A stretch of 22,730 nt of DNA from a virus, in the IMG/VR virus record IMGVR_UViG_3300034198_009672, positions 1-22,730 of that record; one strand, given 5' to 3'. The position numbers were made by a program, and so were the translations under genes. Below the pieces are notes generated by a model. The model was not told the origin of the DNA and made no database searches. It saw only the letters and a list, made by a program, of their open reading frames with translations. Below, piece after piece: positions 7,547 to 12,137 of the stretch; positions within the stretch are counted from its first letter, which is position 1; the number at the start of each line of letters is the position of its first letter.

Positions 7547-7627
7547 TTACTGGCAACTATCGCACTGAAGGAGGTCCATCGGGTCAATCGCAACGGAATA
7601 ACCGTTTACGTTGTCTGTTTCGTTCAT
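7547..7627 (-). CDS. 26-residue microprotein with terminal CxxC
   Basis: A short ORF starting with ATG at 7627 and reading MNETDNVNGYSVAIDPMDLL QCDSCQ. An AAGGAG site lies 11 bases upstream (AAGGAGATATCCATCAA). It ends in CDSC, echoing the zinc-type cysteine pairs of both neighbours, and a terminator hairpin follows. The evidence for reality is the ribosome site, the clean fit in an otherwise empty 139-base gap and the terminator after it. Function unknown; a CxxC pair in so short a chain could bind metal only as a dimer or with a partner. Confidence 0.55.
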   Translation of the reverse strand: MNETDNVNGYSVAIDPMDLLQCDSCQ

Positions 7628-7642
7628 TTGATGGATATCTCC

Positions 7643-7903
7643 TTAGGGTGTGGGCTCCTCTGCGGGAGCAGTTGCCTCTTCAGCGGTCGCGTCAGAGGTG
7701 GTCTTTTTCTTTGATGATTTAGCTGTAGGAGCCTCGACATCGGGCTCAACGACAGAGGCTACATCCTGGGCTGGAATAAGTGTGTGCTTGTAGTCTGGAC
7801 GCATCAAAAATCCCGGAAGGTGCGCGTTGCAATACAAGATAGGAACCCCAGCACCTACGTAGGCAATATCTGCATCGGTTTCACAGTTAGAACATTTTTG
7901 CAT
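7643..7903 (-). CDS. Small zinc-finger-like protein with Ala/Glu/Pro tail
   Basis: Encodes 86 residues. The ATG at 7903 is preceded by AAAGGAGACCCCC, a strong ribosome site. The first 30 residues read MQKCSNCETDADIAYVGAGV PILYCNAHLPG: Cys4, Cys7, Cys25 and His28 form a CxxC...CxxH zinc-binding pattern seen in many small phage proteins. After residue 45 the chain becomes low-complexity and disordered (VEPDVEAPTAKSSKKKTTSD, AEEATAPAEEPTP). The zinc knuckle probably binds protein or nucleic acid; the tail may be a flexible tether. No named family recognised. Confidence 0.8.
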   Translation of the reverse strand: MQKCSNCETDADIAYVGAGVPILYCNAHLPGFLMRPDYKHTLIPAQDVASVVEPDVEAPTAKSSKKKTTSDATAEEATAPAEEPTP

Positions 7904-7964
7904 GGGGGTCTCCTTTAGAGTCGTTTAGACACTACTGCAATTACGCAGTAATAGTGGGGTAAAG

Positions 7965-8606
7965 TTACCTGGCGGTAGGGGGCTTGCGGGGAGTTGGGGG
8001 CTTTTTAGCCGTAGTTTTTTGAGCAGCGGTAGCGGTAGGAGCTGCCCTACGAGTAGTCGCTTTTGGTGTCGGCGCAGGTTTGCGCAGCATACCGCTTCCA
8101 GTAGCGTTACCAGTAGTTATCGCAGCATTTTTACCGGGTTCAAACTTCTCAGCTACCTTAGTGAAATTGCGAACATCGGCTCTACCTTTAGACAAAGTAT
8201 TTTTGTGCTCAGTGTTCATTTCATTAATCCGCAAACCACTACCCGCTGCCTCAGTTTTACGGGTTTGTTTGGCAACGGTCTTTGCTGTCTTTCGCTCTTG
8301 TTGTCCACCAACTTTAATTTCGCCAGTTCTTAGACGGGACTGAAGTTTTGATAGGTTTGCACTGCTTTCATAACGGATACCCTCACGCCATGCAAAGTCT
8401 ACGTTATTCCGCTCACGGTCTGCTTGACGCCCTTTTCTTTCAGCGATGTCTCGAATTGCGCCCGCAATACCGCCACCGCCACCGCCCCTAGGCATAGCGC
8501 CACGCATGTTGGCGCTTGCTGCTCCCTCATTAACCTGGAACCCTCCCTGACCGCCAGCGTTCATTGGGTTACCACTACCTAGAGGGTTGCTACCTGCGTC
8601 AGCCAT
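7965..8606 (-). CDS. Gly-rich, strongly basic 213-residue protein
   Basis: Starts with ATG at 8606, sharing TAATG with the stop of the preceding gene; AAAGGA upstream serves as ribosome site. The N-terminal 50 residues are Gly/Ala/Asn-rich (NMRGAMPRGGGGGGIAGAIR). Residues about 50-150 are charged helix (RDIAERKGRQADRERNNVDF). The last 45 residues form a histone-H1-like tail of Ala/Thr/Pro/Lys/Arg (KATTRRAAPTATAAQKTTAK, KKPPTPRKPPTAR). Such tails bind DNA non-specifically. The protein may be a virion-internal DNA-binding protein or a structural adaptor; no enzyme motif is visible. A small dyad (TACTGC...GCAGTA, 7933-7950) follows the stop but has no T-run. Confidence 0.75.
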   Translation of the reverse strand: MADAGSNPLGSGNPMNAGGQGGFQVNEGAASANMRGAMPRGGGGGGIAGAIRDIAERKGRQADRERNNVDFAWREGIRYESSANLSKLQSRLRTGEIKVGGQQERKTAKTVAKQTRKTEAAGSGLRINEMNTEHKNTLSKGRADVRNFTKVAEKFEPGKNAAITTGNATGSGMLRKPAPTPKATTRRAAPTATAAQKTTAKKPPTPRKPPTAR

Positions 8607-8992
8607 TAGTTATCCTTTGGTTTTTCATTAAGCTTGCTTTCGATGCGCGTCATGCGTTCGTCGCCTTTTTTAAGTCGGTCTTCAATTCGACTCATTTGCT
8701 CATCGCTCTCCTCAAGTTTACCCTCGATACGGGCAATTGCGTCCTTCAAAGTAGAGCCAGAATTCTTTTTAAACTCGCCATCAATATCGTTCAAGCGCTC
8801 CATAACACCAGGGGCATGGTCACGCCCCGGCTCAGCATCTTCGCCCTTCCAATCCCGCATGAAGTCATCCCATCCATCACTAAACTTCTTAAATTTTCGA
8901 GCCATAGGAAATACCACCGCCGAAAGAACCGCTATCACACAGCTCGTAATAACTGCAATAGAAGTGAGTATGCTTAAGTCGATTGATATCAT
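8606..8992 (-). CDS. DUF2746-like membrane-anchored coiled-coil protein
   Basis: Encodes 128 residues from ATG at 8992. Residues 7-30 are one transmembrane helix (LTSIAVITSCVIAVLSAVVF). Then come a short basic stretch, DGWDDFMRDWKGEDAEPGRD, PGVMERLNDIDGEFKKNSGS and TLKDAIARIEGKL, and finally a coiled coil of heptads (MSRIEDRLKKGDERMTRIES). The 'DWxG...PGVMERL...N.GSTLKDA..RIE' arrangement resembles DUF2746 proteins that recur near lysis and structural genes of actinobacteriophages. The likely topology is N-terminal membrane helix with a cytoplasmic coiled coil. A holin-accessory or membrane-scaffold role is conceivable but not shown. The ribosome site is modest (GGGAAGA). Confidence 0.75.
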   Translation of the reverse strand: MISIDLSILTSIAVITSCVIAVLSAVVFPMARKFKKFSDGWDDFMRDWKGEDAEPGRDHAPGVMERLNDIDGEFKKNSGSTLKDAIARIEGKLEESDEQMSRIEDRLKKGDERMTRIESKLNEKPKDN

Positions 8993-9031
8993 GACTAAGT
9001 CTTCCCAATGGTAGTCGTTAAAAGGGGATGT

Positions 9032-9262
9032 TTAACGCATTCCGTATTTACGGCGTGCGTACAAAGAGCGCCACAGTTCAATAGAGCCTGTGCGACCATT
9101 GTCGTGTTCACCGTTCATGCCGCGACCCGGAGTGTTGTACGTCATAACAGAAGGCTTTTCAATTGCCTTTGGGTACACATATGAGAATGCTTGTTGGCTA
9201 AGAACGCGGTTTGGAGACCCGTTATTAGGAGCCAAAGGCTTCCTAGGAGTCATGTAAACCAT
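9032..9262 (-). CDS. 76-residue protein, leaderless start, unknown function
   Basis: I place the start at ATG 9262 (MVYMTPRKPLAPNNGSPNRV), not at the GTG 21 codons upstream that lies inside the preceding gene, because a TGT-CATCAT-N6-ATG promoter box is placed exactly for a leaderless message. The second Met (9253) is a further option. The protein continues SQQAFSYVYPKAIEKPSVMT and ends with ELWRSLYARRKYGMR. It is basic, Pro/Asn/Tyr-rich and has no recognised domain. It may be a small virion-associated protein given its neighbours. Confidence 0.6.
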   Translation of the reverse strand: MVYMTPRKPLAPNNGSPNRVLSQQAFSYVYPKAIEKPSVMTYNTPGRGMNGEHDNGRTGSIELWRSLYARRKYGMR

Positions 9263-9277
9263 AGTTCTATGATGACA
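9263..9277 (-). promoter_or_regulatory. Leaderless promoter box TGT-CATCAT-N6-ATG
   Basis: On the minus strand TGT (9277-9275), CATCAT (9274-9269), AGAACT, then ATG at 9262. Same layout as five other starts in this window without Shine-Dalgarno sites. Confidence 0.5.
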
Positions 9278-9299
9278 AAGAAACGGTAAATAAACCGGC

Positions 9300-9587
9300 T
9301 CAGTTAGCGCCAATTCCTGAAGCACCCGAGTTTACCCCTGACGTATCAGCCCCCGCCTCAGAGATAGCTCCAGCCATCTTTGAGTCGGCGTCAGGCTGAG
9401 CTTGCTCACTCCACTGCGCAGCGGTAGTAACTCCGTTAAACATTGCCGTGCTGCCCATGTACGTGGGGTATCCGTACCACCAGTAACCGGCACCACTAAA
9501 TCCGCGCTCAGGAATTTGATTTCCGTACTTCCGCATTTCCTGCTCTAATGCAAGATTAAACTGGTTGACAGAAATAGGTGCCGTCAC
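9300..9587 (-). CDS. 95-residue Trp/Tyr/Gly-rich protein, unknown function
   Basis: Starts with GTG at 9587 in a four-base GTGA overlap with the stop of the acidic 41-residue gene, so it is probably translated by coupling; GAGGA lies just upstream. The N-terminal 27 residues predict a helix (SVNQFNLALEQEMRKYGNQI). A distinctive aromatic segment follows (GYWWYGYPTYMGSTAMFNGV), then a Gly/Ser/Ala-rich disordered C-terminus. No family recognised. The composition suits a virion-associated or assembly protein. Confidence 0.7.
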   Translation of the reverse strand: MTAPISVNQFNLALEQEMRKYGNQIPERGFSGAGYWWYGYPTYMGSTAMFNGVTTAAQWSEQAQPDADSKMAGAISEAGADTSGVNSGASGIGAN

Positions 9588-9709
9588 TCGGAGTCCTCAA
9601 TCTCTAGGTCTTCATCGTCCCAGATATCGCTATCCCAGTACTCGTCCTCATCCCACTCGTCGTCGCCAATGACGTCGTCAAGTTCCTCAGGAAGTTCTTT
9701 CTCCGTCAC
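9584..9709 (-). CDS. 41-residue extremely acidic microprotein
   Basis: A GTG at 9709 overlaps the TAG of the upstream gene (TAGTGA) and the ORF ends in a GTGA overlap with the next gene. It fills the gap exactly, with both junctions in the coupled style used throughout this genome. The product reads MTEKELPEELDDVIGDDEWD followed by EDEYWDSDIWDDEDLEIEDS E: well over half of the residues are Asp or Glu, with three Trp at spaced positions. DNA-mimic inhibitors and small acidic chaperone-like phage proteins have such composition, but no family match can be claimed. A good site would be expected upstream; coupling is more likely. Confidence 0.7.
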   Translation of the reverse strand: MTEKELPEELDDVIGDDEWDEDEYWDSDIWDDEDLEIEDSE

Positions 9710-9921
9710 TAGCCGCTCATTCCGCTACTAGCCGGAGCTCCTGCCGTGTGTCCAGCAAACTGATTTTGAGAGTCTGAGATGTCCAAAGCTTTTGGTCCTT
9801 CCCAGTGGGAAGTTTCTTCCATAGCCCCAGAGTTAGCTCTTGCAGTCTCGTTGCCGTCGTAAAAGTTTTCGTTGTGCCCTTGGGACATGAACATGCCATC
9901 GGGACCAGTAATAGTTGCCAT
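9709..9921 (-). CDS. 70-residue protein, leaderless start, unknown function
   Basis: The likely start is ATG 9921 (MATITGPDGMFMSQGHNENF); a longer frame to 9984 would run back through the terminator hairpin. The TGT-CACAAT-N6-ATG box immediately upstream and the absence of any Shine-Dalgarno indicate a leaderless message that begins a new unit after the terminator at 9942-9969. The chain is hydrophilic and Gly/Ser/Asn/His-rich (AMEETSHWEGPKALDISDSQ) with no recognisable domain. It is the first gene of the coupled string 9709-9584-9300. Confidence 0.65.
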   Translation of the reverse strand: MATITGPDGMFMSQGHNENFYDGNETARANSGAMEETSHWEGPKALDISDSQNQFAGHTAGAPASSGMSG

Positions 9922-9936
9922 GTATTTATTGTGACA
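9922..9936 (-). promoter_or_regulatory. Leaderless promoter box TGT-CACAAT-N6-ATG
   Basis: Minus strand: TGT (9936-9934), CACAAT (9933-9928), AAATAC, ATG at 9921. It sits directly behind a strong terminator, so a promoter is required for the genes that follow. Confidence 0.6.
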
Positions 9937-9941
9937 GAAAC

Positions 9942-9969
9942 AAAAAAGAAAAGACCTCCTAAGAGGTCT
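9942..9969 (-). terminator. Strong rho-independent terminator overlapping a stop codon
   Basis: AGACCTC-TTAG-GAGGTCT stem followed by TTTCTTTTTT on the minus strand. The loop contains the TAG stop of the 80-residue gene (9959-9961), so the last codons of that gene form the stem. Confidence 0.85.
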
Positions 9970-10201
9970 CTTCTCCATACTCATCCCACCGACTCATAAG
10001 AGTGGCAATGATGTCTTGGACTTGTTTTGGTGGGCTCTTGATTTGCTTTAGCAACATTAGAACGTCGTATAGCTCATCTTTGCGCCCACGCATTGCGGCG
10101 TCCTGCATCATAGAGTCAAGGCTAATTACGTTAGGATTGCGTTCTTTATCTACAGAAACTTCGTGAAAGTCTTGCCAAATTTCAGGGAAAAAACTACTCA
10201 T
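9959..10201 (-). CDS. 80-residue helical protein, unknown function
   Basis: ATG at 10201 is preceded by AGGAGGGTATCTT, one of the best ribosome sites here. The protein starts MSSFFPEIWQDFHEVSVDKE and is otherwise helical (ISLDSMMQDAAMRGRKDELY, DVLMLLKQIKSPPKQVQDII, ATLMSRWDEYGEETS). The even mix of hydrophobic and charged residues suggests a compact helical bundle, perhaps a tail-chaperone-like or regulatory protein; no family is recognised. Its stop codon lies in the loop of a terminator, marking the end of the transcription unit that begins at 10979. Confidence 0.75.
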   Translation of the reverse strand: MSSFFPEIWQDFHEVSVDKERNPNVISLDSMMQDAAMRGRKDELYDVLMLLKQIKSPPKQVQDIIATLMSRWDEYGEETS

Positions 10202-10212
10202 AAGATACCCTC

Positions 10213-10479
10213 CTATTTAGAATACTTCGCCATCTTAGCGACAAAATTGTCCCGTGCTGTTAGAACGTACTGTTCGAGTTCAGAATACCTTTTCTTGGCT
10301 TCTGTCTCAACAAGGGCAAACTGCTCTTCTGTCAACTCTTCTTTCTTATCCCGAATGAGTTCCAGTGCGGAATCTATAGAAGTTTTTGCTTGAGCCGCTT
10401 GAATTTGAACTTTAGTCCATACTTTCTCTGCGTGCTCAATATTCTTTAGACGACGCTTCTCTTGGTTTTTACCAGACAT
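10213..10479 (-). CDS. 88-residue Lys/Glu-rich coiled-coil protein
   Basis: I start at ATG 10479 (MSGKNQEKRRLKNIEHAEKV), three bases after the stop of the secreted-protein gene; an in-frame start further upstream would overlap that gene by 40 bases. GGTGGG provides a weak ribosome site. The whole chain is amphipathic helix (WTKVQIQAAQAKTSIDSALE, EQFALVETEAKKRYSELEQY), lacks Cys and has a balanced high charge. It probably forms a coiled-coil dimer or bundle. The function is unknown. Confidence 0.7.
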   Translation of the reverse strand: MSGKNQEKRRLKNIEHAEKVWTKVQIQAAQAKTSIDSALELIRDKKEELTEEQFALVETEAKKRYSELEQYVLTARDNFVAKMAKYSK

Positions 10480-10481
10480 AA

Positions 10482-10979
10482 TTAACCCACCAATACTGAA
10501 AACGAACTTGGGCAGTTCCACTCATAGAACGCTTGCGTAGATAGGCTATCAGAAGGTTCGATAAGAACGCTATCACCTTGAGGCGTTACGTTCAGAACAA
10601 TCATTCCGCTATAACTATTTGCAGCAACTTCCCAATAGCCTAACCCCTGGACTGCATTTGGGTCCCACAACTGCCAGTTTGATTTAGCGGTAACACTTGA
10701 GTGTGCTTGGCAATAGGTCGTAATGCCCGTAACTACAGCGTCCAGTACCGTACTGGCTGTTGGCATAGGAATATCTGGCTCAACAGGGGTTTCGATAGGG
10801 GTAGGGGTAGGAACGGGCGTTTCTGTCGGCACAGGGGTCGGCTCTTCAGTTGCCGTGGGTATGGGAGTTTCTGTTTGTGTAGGGAGCTCTGCGTTAGCCG
10901 TAGTAAACGTTGATGCAAAAAAGAACCCTGCGCTAATAAAAACCGTTGTCCCTAAAGCAAATGCCGTTGACTTTTTCAT
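10482..10979 (-). CDS. Secreted protein with Pro/Thr-rich stalk
   Basis: Encodes 165 residues from ATG at 10979. The N-terminus is a classical signal peptide: MKKSTAFALG, hydrophobic core TTVFISAGFFFAS, and a likely signal-peptidase I site after TANA (residue 30). Residues about 31-75 are a Pro/Thr/Glu/Val repeat (TPIPTATEEPTPVPTETPVP), a rigid stalk typical of cell-wall-spanning or glycosylated regions. The C-terminal domain (about 76-165) has two cysteines that could pair, and segments NWQLWDPNAVQGLGYWEVAA and GMIVLNVTPQGDSVLIEPSD. A phage-encoded secreted protein could alter the host surface, for example superinfection exclusion, or act in lysis. There is no SD; TTGACA and TAGTCT boxes upstream suggest a leaderless transcript. 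Confidence 0.8.
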   Translation of the reverse strand: MKKSTAFALGTTVFISAGFFFASTFTTANAELPTQTETPIPTATEEPTPVPTETPVPTPTPIETPVEPDIPMPTASTVLDAVVTGITTYCQAHSSVTAKSNWQLWDPNAVQGLGYWEVAANSYSGMIVLNVTPQGDSVLIEPSDSLSTQAFYEWNCPSSFSVLVG

Positions 10980-11017
10980 GTTGCATAGACTAGCACAGCG
11001 TTTGCTGATAATGTCAA
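10980..11017 (-). promoter_or_regulatory. Promoter for the secreted-protein gene
   Basis: Minus strand: -35 TTGACA (11017-11012), 19-base spacer ending in TGC, -10 TAGTCT (10992-10987), then seven bases to ATG 10979. A perfect -35 hexamer plus an extended -10 support it; the spacer is one to two bases longer than usual. The -35 overlaps the -10 box of the divergent plus-strand gene. Confidence 0.6.
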
Positions 11018-11020
11018 ACT
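11006..11020 (+). promoter_or_regulatory. Leaderless promoter box TGA-TAATGT-N6-ATG
   Basis: TGA (11006-11008), TAATGT (11009-11014), CAAACT, ATG at 11021. Identical geometry to the other leaderless starts, here with a consensus TANNNT hexamer. Confidence 0.55.
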
Positions 11021-11122
11021 ATGGACGCAACCACACTTCTTGGGGTCATTGGTTCTCTGTTTATTGGTATTGCTATCGGTGTTTCTGTTTGGAAACACAA
11101 ACACGATAATCACGATAAGTAA
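11021..11122 (+). CDS. 33-residue single-span membrane microprotein
   Basis: A short plus-strand ORF reading MDATTLLGVIGSLFIGIAIG VSVWKHKHDNHDK. Residues 5-24 form one hydrophobic helix with small residues (Gly/Ser/Ala), followed by Trp and a basic, His-rich tail. This is the usual architecture of tiny phage membrane proteins. The ATG follows a TANNNT box by six bases and no Shine-Dalgarno, so it is probably leaderless. It is divergent from the secreted-protein gene and upstream of the acidic repeat gene. A regulator of membrane function or holin-like helper is possible, but nothing in the sequence proves it. Confidence 0.65.
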   Translation: MDATTLLGVIGSLFIGIAIGVSVWKHKHDNHDK

Positions 11123-11130
11123 GTAATCTC

Positions 11131-11139
11131 TGCTATCCT
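11131..11139 (+). promoter_or_regulatory. Extended -10 element upstream of the acidic repeat gene
   Basis: TGC-TATCCT (hexamer 11134-11139), 39 bases before the ATG at 11179, which has its own AAAAGGAA ribosome site. No good -35 is seen, as expected for an extended -10 promoter. Confidence 0.35.
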
Positions 11140-11178
11140 TTTGATGGCAATACCAACCATCTACCAAAAGGAATAAAC

Positions 11179-11307
11179 ATGTCTGAAATTGACGAGACCG
11201 TAGAGGTCGAAGCAGAAGAGGTCGAGGCTGAAGAGGTCGAGGCTGAAGAGGTCGAGGCTGAAGAGGTCGAAGCTGACGAAGACGCCGACGAGGCTGACTC
11301 GGAGTAA
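11179..11307 (+). CDS. 42-residue acidic repeat protein (VEAEE repeats)
   Basis: ATG at 11179 follows AAAAGGAATAAAC, a good ribosome site, and a strong terminator follows the TAA. The product is MSEIDETVEV, then VEAEE-type pentapeptides in tandem, then EADEDADEADSE. It has no basic residue and no aromatic residue. Such a chain is disordered and could mimic nucleic acid charge or act as a flexible bait for a basic partner. The own promoter-like box, ribosome site and terminator make a strong case that this tiny gene is really expressed. No family is recognised. Confidence 0.75.
   Translation: MSEIDETVEVEAEEVEAEEVEAEEVEAEEVEADEDADEADSE
11203..11277 (+). repeat. Five tandem 15-base repeats coding for the VEAEE pentapeptide
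   Basis: Units begin at 11203, 11218, 11233, 11248 and 11263 with the core GAGGTCGARGCWGAM; the middle three are identical. The copies stay in frame, so unit number can change by slippage without breaking the protein. Confidence 0.9.
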
Positions 11308-11317
11308 CTACTTCAAG

Positions 11318-11352
11318 AATAAGGGAGACTTAATTGTCTCCCTTATTTTTTT
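11318..11352 (+). terminator. Strong rho-independent terminator, probably bidirectional
   Basis: AATAAGGGAGAC (11318-11329) pairs perfectly with GTCTCCCTTATT (11336-11347) around a six-base loop, and seven T's end the structure. It terminates the plus-strand repeat gene. The T-run abuts the 3' end of the minus-strand tRNA gene, and the same hairpin read from the other side would help end that transcript. Confidence 0.9.
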
Positions 11353-11353
11353 G

Positions 11354-11426
11354 CTCCCCGACCTAGACTCGAACTAGGAACTTCGAAGTTAACAGCTTCG
11401 CACTCTGCCAATTGAGTTATCGAGGA
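11354..11426 (-). tRNA. tRNA-Asn (anticodon GTT)
   Basis: Minus strand folds as a full cloverleaf: acceptor TCCTCGA/TCGGGGA (7 bp with one T-G pair), D stem ACTC/GAGT with loop AATTGGCA, anticodon stem CGAAG/CTTCG with loop CTGTTAA (anticodon GTT), variable loop AAGTT, T stem CCTAG/CTAGG with loop TTCGAGT, and discriminator G. CCA is not encoded (CAA follows), so the host must add it. Phages carry tRNAs to match their codon use or to replace host tRNAs cleaved by defence nucleases; asparagine alone gives no strong preference between these. Confidence 0.95.
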
Positions 11427-11544
11427 ATAACCCATCCTATCCGTAGCTCACGTCCCAATTTGCTACGGCAGGTGCTCTAACCACTCTAGGAACGAGTTGT
11501 TGGTCAACACTTTTCGGCGGGTTATACGTCTAGCCTACAGGTTA
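11427..11544 (-). other. Unexplained structured intergenic segment with a tRNA-like fragment
   Basis: This 118-base gap between the GNAT-like gene and tRNA-Asn has no ORF of note. On the minus strand it contains CCGTAGC...GCTACGG (7-bp stem), nested inside TCCTA...TAGGA and AACCC...GGGTT pairs, and the stretch AGTGGTTAGAGCACCTGCC, which looks like the D-loop to anticodon-stem part of an ordinary tRNA. The other tRNA arms are missing. It may be a decayed second tRNA, a precursor element or a small structured RNA. Confidence 0.35.
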
Positions 11545-11835
11545 TTAATTGGTTTTTTCTGCCCACGACGCGCCGCTCTCAGTGCGCACACCGCTGTGGC
11601 GCGGAGGAGTAACCCCTAAAGTTTTGGCGTGATTCCACAAGCCTGTGGCAATTCCCTTACGACGATGTTCTTTGTCAACGCTTACGTCTTCTACTCGCCC
11701 ACTTTTTCTGTGCCATCGCAGATAGCCAACAACATCTCCCACAGTAGGGTCAAAAGCCTCTAGTTCATGGGATGTAGGGTGCGTATCCGTAAACTTGTAC
11801 GAGATGCCGTTGAAGTCACCGTTATTGCGCCCCAT
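11545..11835 (-). CDS. GNAT-like acetyltransferase, short form, with MGRxNxDFxG N-terminus
   Basis: Encodes 96 residues from ATG at 11835 in a TAATG overlap with the preceding gene. The start MGRNNGDFNGISYKFTD is the shared tag. The GNAT motif A follows: VEDVSVDKEHRRKGIATGLW, where RRKGIA is the acetyl-CoA pyrophosphate-binding Q/RxxGxG/A turn. The tail PRHSGVRTESGASWAEKTN is a His-Ser...Arg-Thr...Trp-Ala pattern also found in the next gene. At under 100 residues it is shorter than full GNAT enzymes (about 140-170), lacking part of the N-terminal half, so it may dimerise or be inactive. A target cannot be inferred. The ribosome site is weak, so coupling to the upstream gene is likely. Confidence 0.75.
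   Translation of the reverse strand: MGRNNGDFNGISYKFTDTHPTSHELEAFDPTVGDVVGYLRWHRKSGRVEDVSVDKEHRRKGIATGLWNHAKTLGVTPPRHSGVRTESGASWAEKTN
11813..11835 (-). repeat. 23-base repeat, copy 1 (start of GNAT-like gene)
   Basis: Identical over 23 bases to 12687-12709. Both copies begin at an ATG and encode MGRNNGDF. Beyond this the two genes are unrelated. Confidence 0.9.
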
Positions 11836-12137
11836 TATTTACCAACCTTGGCTGCCCAAGCTTTACCCTCGTTTGTTTGTGTTGTGGGCTCAGAGTGCTC
11901 TGGGTTTAACCCTTGTTCTTTGGCGTATGCCCACATTCCGGAGGCAATACCTTTGCGCTGGTGCTCAGGGTTGACCATGACGTTGCGGACATTACGGCCC
12001 CGCCCTTTGCGCTCAAACCCAAGAAGCATGTGCCCCACAATTCCTTCTTCGGGGTGATTGGCGTGGATAAGAGCGCTCAACTTGTCAGCAGTGTGGCTGT
12101 ACGTAACCCCGTGAAAGTCCGAGTTACTTCTACCCAT
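11835..12137 (-). CDS. GNAT-like acetyltransferase paralogue with MGRxNxDFxG N-terminus
   Basis: Encodes 100 residues from ATG at 12137 in a TAATG overlap. The N-terminus MGRSNSDFHGVTYSHTADK is a diverged copy of the tag. The GNAT core is GRNVRNVMVNPEHQRKGIAS GMWAYAKEQGL, with QRKGIA in the acetyl-CoA-binding position. The tail PEHSEPTTQTNEGKAWAAKV parallels the tail of the next gene. The two proteins align along their whole length and are tandem paralogues; this one is somewhat more diverged at the tag. As with its partner, the chain is short for a GNAT enzyme. The two copies may have different substrates or form a heterodimer (inference). Confidence 0.75.
   Translation of the reverse strand: MGRSNSDFHGVTYSHTADKLSALIHANHPEEGIVGHMLLGFERKGRGRNVRNVMVNPEHQRKGIASGMWAYAKEQGLNPEHSEPTTQTNEGKAWAAKVGK

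Noticed and set aside
10723-11109. Plus-strand ORF with a Gly/Val repeat opposite the secreted protein
   Set aside because: It mirrors the Pro/Thr repeat on the minus strand, and the minus gene has a signal peptide, a promoter and a sensible domain structure.
10976-11167. Minus-strand 63-residue ORF across the divergent region
   Set aside because: It would cover both divergent promoters and is antisense to the two plus-strand microproteins; no ribosome site.
11203-11277. Short regular repeats that might suggest a CRISPR array
   Set aside because: The 15-base units are contiguous with no spacers and are in frame in an acidic protein gene.
11427-11520. A second complete tRNA next to tRNA-Asn
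   Set aside because: A D-loop-like stretch is visible, but no acceptor stem, anticodon arm or T arm can be paired in the right places.
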